The notes below the pieces were generated by a model, which was not told the DNA's origin, ran no database searches, and saw nothing but the letters and a program-made list of their open reading frames with translations. A program made the translations under genes and the position numbers. Positions 8,241 through 16,572 of a stretch of 64,000 bases of DNA are shown here, in pieces. This stretch comes from Firm-04 sp045591925 (GTDB lineage: Bacteria > Bacillota > Clostridia > Oscillospirales > Ruminococcaceae), in NCBI GenBank assembly GCA_045591925.1, contig JAZNTW010000001.1, forward strand, positions 170,844-234,843, in the 5' to 3' direction. The stretch's first letter is position 1; the number at the start of each line of letters is the position of its first letter.

Positions 8241-9632
8241 ATGATTCAATCTGCTGCGCAAAATATGACAAAAGGAAACGAGGCAAAACTGATTATCCGG
8301 TTTGCGCTTCCGCTGCTTGCAGGCAACCTGCTCCAACAGCTTTATAATCTTGCGGATACGGCGATTGTTGGCAAGAAGCTTGGCGACGATGCACTGGCGG
8401 CAGTTGGCGCAACCGCTGCCGTAACCTATTTGTTTTATACGCTTTGTCTAGGTCTTGCAACGGGTGCCGGCATTATGATTGCGCAATTTTTCGGCGCGGG
8501 AATGCACCAGCGAATGCGGTCGGCGGTCTGGAATTCCTCGATTGTAACAGCGGTCTTTGGTATCCTGATCAGTGTGCTTTCAATTTTTCTGACAGAGCCA
8601 ACGCTGCGGCTGATGCAGACTGACCCGGAGCTGATGGGGATGTCGGTCAGCTATATGAGAATATCTTGCGGTGGAACGATCGCAGTCGCCGCTTATAACT
8701 GGATCAATGCTGTTGTGCGTGCGCTGGGCGATTCCAAAACACCGCTGTTGTTTCTGGCGATTGCAAGCGTGCTGAATATCGGGCTGGATTTATTGTTTGT
8801 GATGGTGTTGAATACGGGCGTTGAGGGCGCGGCGATTGCAACGGTTATTTCGCAGTTTGTGGCTGCCATTTCCTGTATCGTATACGCATTCAGCCGGATG
8901 CCGGAGCTGAAACTGACAAGGGAAGATTTCCGCGTCAAAGGCGAAATGATTGCGCTGACCTTAAAAACCGGCTTGCCGATTGCATTGCAAAGCGGATTGA
9001 TTTCAATATCGACATCTGCGCTTCAGCGCGTGACAAACGGCTTTGGCAGCCGACCGGTTATGGCAGCATATACGGCGACGATGCGCGTAGAGCAGCTGAT
9101 TCAGCAGCCGTTTATTTCGTTGAATGTGGCGATGGCAACATTTTCCGGTCAGAATGTCGGTGCCGGCGAGACAAAGCGTGCGGAGCGCGGACTCAGATCC
9201 GGATTGCGGATTTCGAGCCTACTGGCGATCGTGATTGCTGTGATATTCTGGCTGCTCGGCGGTTTAATTATACGCTGCTTTATATCCGGTGCGGAGGCGG
9301 TTTCGATTGGTTATCTTGCATTGCGAACGACCTCGCTCTTCTATATTCCGCTTGGCTCGATTCATGTCGTGCGCGGCTTTCTGAACGGCGCCGGCGATAC
9401 CGGATATGCCATGCTGAACGGTATTACAGAGGTGATTTGCCGAATCGGCGGCGCTTATTTTATGACACTCGTGCTTGGGATAGATTATCGGGCAATTTGG
9501 TACACAAACTGTGTGACATGGTTTGTGACGGGACTTGTCGGCTGGATTCGGTATTGCCGCGGAAAATGGCGCAGCAAGGCGATTCATGTCGAGACGCGGG
9601 ATCAGGTGATACCGGAGCTTGCGATGGATTGA
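8241..9632 (+). CDS. MATE family multidrug efflux transporter
   Basis: A protein of about 463 residues with twelve predicted membrane helices in two similar halves, typical in length for the MATE family (about 450). The motif region GNLLQQLYNLADTAIVGKKL near the N-terminus is the standard helix 1 signature. Known members export cationic drugs, dyes or metabolites in exchange for Na+ or H+. A GTG at 8232 is in frame, but the ATG at 8241 is better placed after AAGAGAG. The gene has its own consensus promoter and is followed by a short palindromic repeat, so it is probably monocistronic. The substrate cannot be read from the sequence. Confidence 0.92.
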   Translation: MIQSAAQNMTKGNEAKLIIRFALPLLAGNLLQQLYNLADTAIVGKKLGDDALAAVGATAAVTYLFYTLCLGLATGAGIMIAQFFGAGMHQRMRSAVWNSSIVTAVFGILISVLSIFLTEPTLRLMQTDPELMGMSVSYMRISCGGTIAVAAYNWINAVVRALGDSKTPLLFLAIASVLNIGLDLLFVMVLNTGVEGAAIATVISQFVAAISCIVYAFSRMPELKLTREDFRVKGEMIALTLKTGLPIALQSGLISISTSALQRVTNGFGSRPVMAAYTATMRVEQLIQQPFISLNVAMATFSGQNVGAGETKRAERGLRSGLRISSLLAIVIAVIFWLLGGLIIRCFISGAEAVSIGYLALRTTSLFYIPLGSIHVVRGFLNGAGDTGYAMLNGITEVICRIGGAYFMTLVLGIDYRAIWYTNCVTWFVTGLVGWIRYCRGKWRSKAIHVETRDQVIPELAMD

Positions 9633-9635
9633 ATT

Positions 9636-9681
9636 AAGGCAATACCGCACAGAGTTGGTGGACTTTGCGCGGTGTTGCCTT
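9636..9681. repeat. Short palindromic repeat, ends-only relative of the repeat at 63596-63770
   Basis: A 46-base near-palindrome. Its left arm (AAGGCAATACCGCACAGAG at 9636-9654) and right arm (GACTTTGCGCGGTGTTGCCT at 9661-9680) pair with a few G-T pairs. In inverted orientation the two arms are the two termini of the 175-base element near the right end of the window, joined with the interior missing. It lies directly after the MATE stop codon and could fold as a hairpin in that transcript. Confidence 0.6.
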
Positions 9682-9698
9682 AAAAATATTGAAAGAAA

Positions 9699-9736
9699 AA
9701 CAGCCGAACCGTTTGCAGTGAAACGATTCGGCTGTT
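9699..9736 (-). terminator. Terminator of the rubrerythrin gene
   Basis: AACAGCCGAA (9699-9708) pairs with TTCGGCTGTT (9727-9736), with CGTTT/AAACG continuing inside. A T-rich run follows on the reverse strand. Confidence 0.85.
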
Positions 9737-9747
9737 TGGTTATAGAA

Positions 9748-10287
9748 TCAATAGTTTTCAGCGCGGAGCTTGAAGTATGCCTGCGGATGTGCGCAGACCG
9801 GGCACATTTTCGGTGCGTTCTTGCCGATGACGATATGACCGCAGTTGGAGCATTCCCAGATCATGTCGCCGTCACGGGAGAATACCAGACCGCCCTCGAT
9901 GTTTGCAAGCAGCTTGCGGTAGCGCTCCTCGTGAGTCTTTTCGATCTTGCCGACCATTTCAAAGAGGATTGCGATTCTGGTGAAGCCCTCCTCCTTTGCA
10001 ACCTTTGCAAATTCTGCATACATATCGGTCCACTCGTAGTTCTCGCCGTCAGCAGCAGCATTCAGGTTTGCGATGGTATCCGAAATCTCACCACCGTTCA
10101 GCTCCTTGAACCAGATCTTTGCGTGTTCCTTTTCATTATTTGCAGTCTCCTCAAAAATTTCAGCGATCTGCACATAACCTTCCTTGCGTGCTTTGGATGC
10201 AAAATAGGTGTATTTGTTTCTTGCCTGCGATTCGCCTGCAAATGCCGCCTGCAAATTCGCTTCTGTTCTCGAACCCTTCAGTTCCAT
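9748..10287 (-). CDS. rbr: Rubrerythrin
   Basis: A 179-residue non-haem iron protein that reduces hydrogen peroxide in anaerobes. The N-terminal ferritin-like four-helix bundle carries the di-iron ligands (GESQARNKY and EIFEETANNEKEHA, later YAEFAKVAKEEG and EKTHEERY). The C-terminal rubredoxin domain has the two CxxC pairs, CSNCGH and CPVCAH. The start at 10287 (MELKGSRTE) is chosen because of the AAGGAGG upstream; the longer open frame has no ribosome site. Oxygen defence of this kind suits the neighbouring oxygen-sensitive [FeFe] hydrogenase, although the two are not co-transcribed. Confidence 0.95.
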   Translation of the reverse strand: MELKGSRTEANLQAAFAGESQARNKYTYFASKARKEGYVQIAEIFEETANNEKEHAKIWFKELNGGEISDTIANLNAAADGENYEWTDMYAEFAKVAKEEGFTRIAILFEMVGKIEKTHEERYRKLLANIEGGLVFSRDGDMIWECSNCGHIVIGKNAPKMCPVCAHPQAYFKLRAENY

Positions 10288-10345
10288 AGTATAACTCCTC
10301 CTTAGAATAAGATATCGAGATTTTCCGTTCGGAAAACCCATTCTT

Positions 10346-10373
10346 ATTATACCATTTTTTCGGCAGTTGTCAA
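10346..10373 (-). promoter_or_regulatory. Promoter of the rubrerythrin gene
   Basis: Reverse strand: TTGACA (10368-10373), 16-base spacer, TATAAT (10346-10351). Confidence 0.65.
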
Positions 10374-10433
10374 TGTACATTTTGTGAAAAGCAGAAAAAA
10401 ATTTTTTTTGTCATGCAGCATATCAAAAACTAC

Positions 10434-10462
10434 TTGACAAAATTTACGAAATGGAATAAAAT
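10434..10462 (+). promoter_or_regulatory. Promoter of the T-box/aspS unit
   Basis: TTGACA (10434-10439), 17-base spacer and TAAAAT (10457-10462). Transcription should start close to 10469, just before the first leader stem. Confidence 0.7.
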
Positions 10463-10468
10463 AAATGT

Positions 10469-10730
10469 ATGGAGACCCGCGCTCCATGGAAATCCGGTCA
10501 GAGAGGCAGTGCCAAGGGCTGAAAGCACCGCCGCGGAGAGTAGCAGCAGCGGCAACACTCCTGTACGCTGAAATAGCGTACACAATCCAATATCGCCCCA
10601 AAATAGAGAGAACCATGGTTTCACCAGTGTGAAATCGGGTTAATTCGGGTGGTACCGCGGGTTTTCAGATGATGAAACGCTCGTCCCGAAGCAGTCTGAT
10701 ACAAGACAGCTTTGGGGCGTTTTATTTTTA
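10469..10730 (+). promoter_or_regulatory. T-box leader of aspS
   Basis: The invariant T-box sequence GGGTGGTACCGCGG lies at 10647-10660. It is followed by a terminator: AACGC..GTCCCGAAGC (from 10676) pairs with GCTTTGGGGCGTT, ending in a T-rich run at 10720-10730. Upstream, a Stem I region with AGAGAGGCAG and GGCTGAAAGC, and a stem III-like hairpin TGTACGCT/AGCGTACA (10563-10583), are visible. Uncharged tRNA binding would favour the antiterminator and allow aspS transcription. The specifier codon is uncertain; AAC at 10555-10557 is a candidate. Confidence 0.9.
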
Positions 10731-10745
10731 TCAGGAGGAATGTTT

Positions 10746-12491
10746 ATGTACCGTACTGTAATGTGCAATGCGCTGCGCAAAGAAAACATCGGTCAGACCG
10801 TTTCGCTGGCTGGCTGGGTAGACACAATCCGCGATCACGGCGGTGTGCTGTTCCTTGCGCTTCGTGACGAGACCGGCATTACACAGGTGGTCTTTCACGA
10901 TGACGAAATGCTCAAGGGCATCGGCAGAGAGTGCGTCATTTCCGTAACCGGAAAAGTGGTTGAGCGTGACGCCGAAACCGTGGACCCGAAGCTCGAAACA
11001 GGATATGTCGAGGTTCTGGTTGAGCAGATGGAACTGCTCGGACCGTCGAAATCCATGCTGCCGTTTATTCCGGCTGAGTCGTTGGAGACGAGAGAGGAAG
11101 TTCGTCTGAAGTATCGTTATCTCGATCTCCGCAACCCGATCGTTCACGAAAATATCATCCTGCGCTCAAAGGTCATCACCTATCTGCGCAGAAAGATGGA
11201 GGAACTCGGCTTCCTCGATATCCAGACGCCGATTCTGACGGCTTCTTCGCCGGAAGGCGCGCGTGACTTCCTCGTTCCGAGCAGAAAGCATAAGGGCAAG
11301 TTCTATGCGCTGCCGCAGGCACCGCAGCAGTTCAAGCAGCTTCTGATGGTGTCCGGCTTCAACCGCTACTATCAGGTTGCACCGTGCTTCCGTGATGAGG
11401 ATGCGCGTCAGGACAGATCGCCGGGTGAATTCTATCAGCTCGACTACGAAATGGCATTTGCAACGCAGGAGGATGTCCTTGCAATCTGTGAGGAAGTGAT
11501 CTCCGATACATTCAAGCGCTTTGCACCGAATGCTGTCATTTCCGACGCACCGTTTGAGAGAATCACCTATAAAGAATCCATGCTGAAATACGGCACGGAT
11601 AAGCCGGATCTCCGCAATCCGCTGGAAATCATTGATCTGACAGATTTCTTTGCAAATGTAGACTTCCCGATCTTCAAGGGCAAGCCTGTACGCGGTATTG
11701 TCGCTGACTGTGCAGCCTGCTCGAAGAAATTCTTTGAGGATTCGCTGAAATTCGCAACCTCAATCGGCATGAAGGGTCTTGGCTATCTGACCGCAGTAGA
11801 GGGTCAGCCGAACTTCAAGGGCCCGATTGACAAGTTCCTTTCCGATGCACAGCGTGAGGAAATCCGTCAGCTGACCGGTATTAAGGACGGCGAAACGGTA
11901 TTCTTCATCTCCGATAAAAAGGGTACGGTTGACCTGTATTCCGGTCAGATTCGCACATGGCTGGGCGAGCGTCTTGAGCTGCTGGAGAAGAATGCGTTCC
12001 GCTTCTGCTTTATCGTAGACTTCCCGATGTATGAAATCAACGAGGAAACCCATAAGCTTGACTTCACGCATAACCCGTTCTCGATGCCGCAGGGCGGTCT
12101 GGATGCACTGGAAAACCAGGATCCGCTTGAGATTCTTGCATATCAGTACGATCTGGTCTGCAATGGCATTGAGCTTGCATCCGGCGCAGTCCGTAACCAC
12201 AGCGTTGAGATCATGAAAAAGGCGTTTGCACTTGCCGGCTATACCGAGGAGGAGCTTGCAGCAAGATTCTCCGCATTGTATACGGCATTCCAGTACGGCG
12301 CACCGCCGCACGCAGGTATGGCACCCGGCATTGACCGTATGATCATGCTGCTTGCAGATACCGAAACCATCCGCAACGTCATTGCGTTCCCGCTGAATGG
12401 CAATGCGCAGGATTTGCTGTTGGGCGCACCGTCGCAGGTGACTGAGCAGCAGCTTCGCGAGGCAAACATTCAGGTCCGCGAGGAAGCATAA
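10746..12491 (+). CDS. aspS: Aspartyl-tRNA synthetase, bacterial type
   Basis: A 581-residue class II aminoacyl-tRNA synthetase. An N-terminal OB-fold anticodon-binding domain (SLAGWVDTIRDHGG) is followed by the catalytic core with the motif 2 region CFRDEDARQDRSPGEFYQLD, an inserted GAD domain typical of bacterial AspRS (about residues 290-410), and motif 3 GAPPHAGMAPGIDRM. The open frame allows ATG at 10740, but AGGAGG at 10733-10738 is only one base away, so ATG 10746 is chosen. Residue 31 is His (RDHGG), as in non-discriminating enzymes that also charge tRNA-Asn. Expression is under T-box control, and a perfect hairpin follows the gene. Confidence 0.97.
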   Translation: MYRTVMCNALRKENIGQTVSLAGWVDTIRDHGGVLFLALRDETGITQVVFHDDEMLKGIGRECVISVTGKVVERDAETVDPKLETGYVEVLVEQMELLGPSKSMLPFIPAESLETREEVRLKYRYLDLRNPIVHENIILRSKVITYLRRKMEELGFLDIQTPILTASSPEGARDFLVPSRKHKGKFYALPQAPQQFKQLLMVSGFNRYYQVAPCFRDEDARQDRSPGEFYQLDYEMAFATQEDVLAICEEVISDTFKRFAPNAVISDAPFERITYKESMLKYGTDKPDLRNPLEIIDLTDFFANVDFPIFKGKPVRGIVADCAACSKKFFEDSLKFATSIGMKGLGYLTAVEGQPNFKGPIDKFLSDAQREEIRQLTGIKDGETVFFISDKKGTVDLYSGQIRTWLGERLELLEKNAFRFCFIVDFPMYEINEETHKLDFTHNPFSMPQGGLDALENQDPLEILAYQYDLVCNGIELASGAVRNHSVEIMKKAFALAGYTEEELAARFSALYTAFQYGAPPHAGMAPGIDRMIMLLADTETIRNVIAFPLNGNAQDLLLGAPSQVTEQQLREANIQVREEA

Positions 12492-12520
12492 GCGTTGCTT
12501 TGAATCAAAAAGCGCATAAA

Positions 12521-12554
12521 AAAGCCGCGAAATCTTCGGATTTCGCGGCTTTTG
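12521..12554. terminator. Bidirectional terminator between aspS and flotillin gene
   Basis: A perfect 15-bp stem (AAAAGCCGCGAAATC with its complement) capped by a TTCG tetraloop. A/T tracts on both sides let it serve the converging genes from either direction. Confidence 0.9.
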
Positions 12555-12567
12555 TAATTGATGGGAA

Positions 12568-14109
12568 TTACTCGATTACATCGGAATCGTCAACAGCGGA
12601 GATTGCAGCTCTTGCAGCCTCGATGACTGCTGCATTGCTGCTTGTGTTTGCGGAATTATCTGCGAGCTTGCTGCCGAGGAAGCCTGCGAGCAGTGCACGG
12701 AGATCAATACCGGTTGCCTCGGTCAGACCCTCAGTAATCTGCGTGGTCGAACCAATGATATCGCTGATGAGCTTGCTGGAGTTGCCGTCGCCGTACATGG
12801 TGATCTTATCAACCTGTGTCAGCGGCATAGCAGCGTTCTTGACGATATCCGGAAGTGCCTTGAAGTACATTTCGAGAACAGCAGCCTCGCCGTACTTCTT
12901 CATAGCCTCTGCCTTTGCGTTGATACCCTCAGCCTCTGCAAGGCCCTTTGCACGAATCGCGTCTGCCTCTGCCTGACCGACAGCAGCAATACCCTCTGCT
13001 TCCTGCATCTTGGCATACTTTGCAGCCTCAGCCTCAGCCTTGTGTGCTTCTGCATCCTGCTCACGCTGGAAACGGTCTGCTTCGGCTTCTTTTTTCAGCT
13101 GATAGAGCTTTGCATCGGCTTCCTGCTGTGCCTTATAGCGAGCAGCTTCAGCCATTTTCTTAACGTCTGCTTCGAGCGCCTTTTCCTTGACCTCAGCTTC
13201 TTTTGCTTTCAGCTCAACATCCTTTTCGGACGCAGCGATATTTGCATTTGCTCTGGAAATCTCGATGCTGCGGCGCTGCTCTTCCTTCTGGATTTCGTAA
13301 GCAGCGTCTGCGATTGCGAGCTGTGTATCAGCTTCACGCTTGAGTTCAGCCTGACGGATTGCGAGATCATTGTTTTTCTGTGCGATTTCGGTTTCAGCGA
13401 GGATTCTGGCGTCATTTGCTTCCTTCTTCGCTTTTGCCTTTGCAATTTCGATTTCCTTTTCGGAATCAGCTCTTGCAATCGCAGCCTTTTTCTGGATCTT
13501 TGTGGTATTGTCGATACCGAGGTTCTCAATCAGGTTCTGGTCGTCGGTAAAGTTCTGAACATTGAACGAAACGATTTCAAGACCCATACGATTGAGGTCG
13601 GGTGCAGCGTTTTCCTGTACCTTTTCAGCAAATGCCTTACGGTCGTTGACCATGGATTCGAGCGTCATCTGACCGACGATTTCACGCATATTACCTTCGA
13701 GCACTTCACGTGCAACCTTAGCAATATACTCCGTATCACGGTTCAGGAAGTTTTCTGCGCCGAGCTTAATGAGCATCGGGTCGCTGGAAACCTTGATATT
13801 GACGTTTGCGTCAACATTGATGTTGATATAGTCAGCGGTCGGAACTGCGCTGGAGGTTTTGACGTCAACAGCGATCAGCTGGAGCTTGAGCTTATCCACG
13901 CGCTCAAAGAACGGAATGCGGATGCTTGCTTTACCGATAATGATTTTCTTGCGGAGACCGGAGATGATGTAGGCAGTATCCGGCGGTGCTTTCAGGTAAC
14001 CGGATGCGATGATGATGATGACGACGATGACTGCGATCGCAATCAGACCGGCAGTGATCGGGTTAAAGGGCAGCTCTACCATAGCTGCAGCGAGAGTGGG
14101 TTGGAGCAT
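12568..14109 (-). CDS. Flotillin-like SPFH-domain membrane protein
   Basis: A 513-residue protein of the flotillin (FloT/YuaG) family. An N-terminal membrane segment (residues 16-40, rich in Ile/Val) is followed by the SPFH/band 7 domain (about 45-220) and then a long Ala/Glu/Lys-rich coiled coil (about 230-440) with many KAEAE- and EADA-type heptads. The C-terminus is Ala/Ser-rich. Bacterial flotillins scaffold membrane microdomains and recruit signalling and secretion proteins. They often sit beside an NfeD gene; none is present here. The gene has its own consensus promoter. Confidence 0.92.
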   Translation of the reverse strand: MLQPTLAAAMVELPFNPITAGLIAIAVIVVIIIIASGYLKAPPDTAYIISGLRKKIIIGKASIRIPFFERVDKLKLQLIAVDVKTSSAVPTADYININVDANVNIKVSSDPMLIKLGAENFLNRDTEYIAKVAREVLEGNMREIVGQMTLESMVNDRKAFAEKVQENAAPDLNRMGLEIVSFNVQNFTDDQNLIENLGIDNTTKIQKKAAIARADSEKEIEIAKAKAKKEANDARILAETEIAQKNNDLAIRQAELKREADTQLAIADAAYEIQKEEQRRSIEISRANANIAASEKDVELKAKEAEVKEKALEADVKKMAEAARYKAQQEADAKLYQLKKEAEADRFQREQDAEAHKAEAEAAKYAKMQEAEGIAAVGQAEADAIRAKGLAEAEGINAKAEAMKKYGEAAVLEMYFKALPDIVKNAAMPLTQVDKITMYGDGNSSKLISDIIGSTTQITEGLTEATGIDLRALLAGFLGSKLADNSANTSSNAAVIEAARAAISAVDDSDVIE

Positions 14110-14188
14110 GAGAATACTTCCTTTCTGTCATATGCATTATGTTGCAAAAATTCGGACACAACTTTGTACTGCTGAATCCGTTAGACGT

Positions 14189-14217
14189 ATTATACCACAA
14201 TTCAAATTGTTTGTCAA
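14189..14217 (-). promoter_or_regulatory. Consensus promoter of the flotillin gene
   Basis: Reverse strand: TTGACA (14212-14217), 17-base spacer, TATAAT (14189-14194). Confidence 0.78.
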
Positions 14218-14274
14218 GATATTTTCGCACATGATTTGTGTATAATTTATAAACATTTGCAACAGATAAAAAAT

Positions 14275-14300
14275 GGACGTACAAGTTGCTTTGTACGTCC
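14275..14300 (-). terminator. Terminator of the sensor/GGDEF gene
   Basis: Perfect 10-bp stem GGACGTACAA (14275-14284) and TTGTACGTCC (14291-14300) with a six-base loop. T-rich runs follow on both strands. Confidence 0.87.
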
Positions 14301-14320
14301 GTTTTTGGACGTTTTTTGGA

Positions 14321-16267
14321 TTAACGGCGCAGGTAGCGCGAGGTGGATTTGCGCTTTTTTTGCTCATACATAATCTGGTCAGCCTGCGCAATCAGCGCAA
14401 ACAGCTTCATGTCAGCTTCGACCGTTGTGACAAACGAACCGATACTCGCACTAAGCTCATATGGCTTATTGATCAGCGCATTGACCTCCTGAAGCTCCTT
14501 GTAGAATTTCGCTTCAAATTTTTCAGCTTCCTCAGCGGTCAGACCACTGGTGATGGTGATGAATTCATCGCCGCCGAAGCGCGCGCAGATTTGATTTTCG
14601 TAGCAGCAGGTTTTGATGATTTCAGCCAGCTTGCGGAGTGCGAAGTCGCCCTCCTCGTGTCCGAAATTATCATTGATATATTTCAGACCGTCCATATCAA
14701 TAAAGGAGATCATCAGCGTATCGTGCTGTTCCATGCAGGTTCGGAACATCTTATCTGCAAGACGGATGAAGCCGTTGCGGTTATAGATGCCGCAGAGCTG
14801 GTCAACCACATAAATACGATCCAGTTCGCGGATTGTATTATTCAGGTTCAGGAGCTTGCGGATGCTCTCAAAGGAATGGCTGATATTCATGAGCAGCGAG
14901 TGACAGACTGTTGTGCGCACGGGGAAATCGGTGTTGGTAAATATATAGTATCCGAGGCAGCGCTCACGGAAATGCAGCGGCATGATATAGCTCATATTGC
15001 CGGCGCTTTGCAGCGGGAACGGGAACAGCTTTGCGCTGCGGAACCGACTGAGTCTGCTTAACACGCCTTTTTGCCAGATCAGCGGCGCGGTCATGAATTC
15101 GGTATAATGATTTTCCCGAATTTGCTGTGGGAATGGCTCATCGTTGATGTCCAAATCCTTTTTTGGTTTCTCAAGGAACGCGCTTTCCCAATTTTCACAG
15201 AGACAGATGCAGCATTGCTCGCAATCAATCTGATGCAGATATTGTGAGATGGTGTGGATGCAATCCTCCGGCGATTCATTGACTGCGAGCGCAGAGGTGA
15301 GTCTGTTCAGCAGATAGATGCCGTTGCGGTATTGCTTCACGGTCGCGTAGCTTTCGGAACGGTAGCTGCGCATACTCATATCTGTCTCGGTGCAGCAGCC
15401 GCAGCTTTCGAGATAGACGGGATATGCTTTGAGCGTGATTTCCTTTTCACAGCTTTCCTGATTGAACAGGCGGTGGAACAATTCACAGGCAGCTTTTCCG
15501 GCTGCTGCAAGCGGTCGGGCGACCGTTGTTAAGGACGGACAATAATGTTGTGCGAAGAATGTATGGTCGAAGCCTGTTACGATGACATCCTCCGGAACGC
15601 GGATACCATGTTCAAGCAGCGTGCTGATGGCTTCGAGTGCCATCGCGTCATTTGCTGAAATGAAAGCGTCCGGCAGCGGAAGGCCTTTTGCAAGCATGAC
15701 TTCTACAGCCTGTCTGCCGCTGGCTGGTCGGAAATTGCCCCAATAGATGCGATTTGGATCAATCGGGATTTCGTGTTCCTCCATGACGGAAAGAAAGGCT
15801 TCATAGCGCTGTGTTGCTTCCGGATTCTGGAGCGGACCGGAAATGAAGTTAAAGGTTTTCGCATGATGCTTTTCGATCAGATGCTCGACAATCTGGCGCA
15901 TCGCACCGGAATTGTCGATCCGGATATTATAAAAGGAAGGATCGGCATCGCTGTCAAAAACGACCGCCGGAATATTGGATTCACGAATTGCGTTGCAGAT
16001 ATATTCACGCGATTCGATATCGCTGATGGTATTGGTCAGCAGAATGGCACCATCAAACATCGCGAGATTCGCAAGCCGATAGATGCTGTATTCACCACGG
16101 TCGTAAATAGCATTGTCGAGCACGCCGCCGAAGCAAGTGAAAACGGTGATATTGAAATTGAGTTCCTTTGCTGCTTGAGAAATGCCATCGAGAATACTGC
16201 CCTGGTATTCCTCGTCTGTTCCGGCAACAAAAACGGCAATGCTGCGAATAATTCCTTCGCTCATCAT
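14321..16267 (-). CDS. Soluble LacI-type ligand-binding sensor fused to a GGDEF diguanylate cyclase
   Basis: A 648-residue protein without a predicted membrane helix or signal peptide. Residues 1 to about 290 are a LacI/periplasmic-binding-protein type sensor (SIAVFVAGTDEEYQGSILDG, then DAFISANDAMALEA and VTGFDHT), but the DNA-binding helix-turn-helix that normally precedes this fold is missing. A GAF-like middle with cysteine clusters (CEQCCICLC) follows, then a GGDEF domain with RFGGDEF near residue 580. An RxxD inhibitory site is not seen five residues before GGDEF. The likely role is c-di-GMP synthesis gated by a cytoplasmic sugar-like ligand (inference from domain order). No EAL domain is attached. 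ATG 16264 is an equally good start. Confidence 0.9.
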   Translation of the reverse strand: MMSEGIIRSIAVFVAGTDEEYQGSILDGISQAAKELNFNITVFTCFGGVLDNAIYDRGEYSIYRLANLAMFDGAILLTNTISDIESREYICNAIRESNIPAVVFDSDADPSFYNIRIDNSGAMRQIVEHLIEKHHAKTFNFISGPLQNPEATQRYEAFLSVMEEHEIPIDPNRIYWGNFRPASGRQAVEVMLAKGLPLPDAFISANDAMALEAISTLLEHGIRVPEDVIVTGFDHTFFAQHYCPSLTTVARPLAAAGKAACELFHRLFNQESCEKEITLKAYPVYLESCGCCTETDMSMRSYRSESYATVKQYRNGIYLLNRLTSALAVNESPEDCIHTISQYLHQIDCEQCCICLCENWESAFLEKPKKDLDINDEPFPQQIRENHYTEFMTAPLIWQKGVLSRLSRFRSAKLFPFPLQSAGNMSYIMPLHFRERCLGYYIFTNTDFPVRTTVCHSLLMNISHSFESIRKLLNLNNTIRELDRIYVVDQLCGIYNRNGFIRLADKMFRTCMEQHDTLMISFIDMDGLKYINDNFGHEEGDFALRKLAEIIKTCCYENQICARFGGDEFITITSGLTAEEAEKFEAKFYKELQEVNALINKPYELSASIGSFVTTVEADMKLFALIAQADQIMYEQKKRKSTSRYLRR

Positions 16268-16343
16268 GAGTCCCCTTTCATAAAACGCCGCAAGACGTTT
16301 TTATTAAAAAAACGAACTAATATGATTAAATCGCTTCATTTGT

Positions 16344-16372
16344 ATTATAACATATATCTGATGAGAAATCAA
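16344..16372 (-). promoter_or_regulatory. Promoter of the sensor/GGDEF gene
   Basis: Reverse strand: TTGATT (16367-16372), 17-base spacer, TATAAT (16344-16349). Confidence 0.65.
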
Positions 16373-16520
16373 GTACATTTACATAATTTTGTTTCATTTC
16401 CGGCACAAAATGTGTGTATTCGCATAAATATGGAATATATAGCAGCGGTAAATGAAAGGGAGATAGACTATCATGCGGAAAATTATAATATATTTGCATT
16501 GCAGCAGAATGTGTGCGCAG

Positions 16521-16557
16521 AAAAAACCGCAAATCCGGCGATAAACCGGATTCGCGG
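16521..16557 (-). terminator. Terminator of the Gld-like ABC operon
   Basis: CCGCAAATCCGG (16527-16538) pairs with CCGGATTCGCGG (16546-16557) with one mismatch-like G-T position. Six T follow on the reverse strand. Confidence 0.85.
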
Positions 16558-16572
16558 CTTTGTGCGATGATA

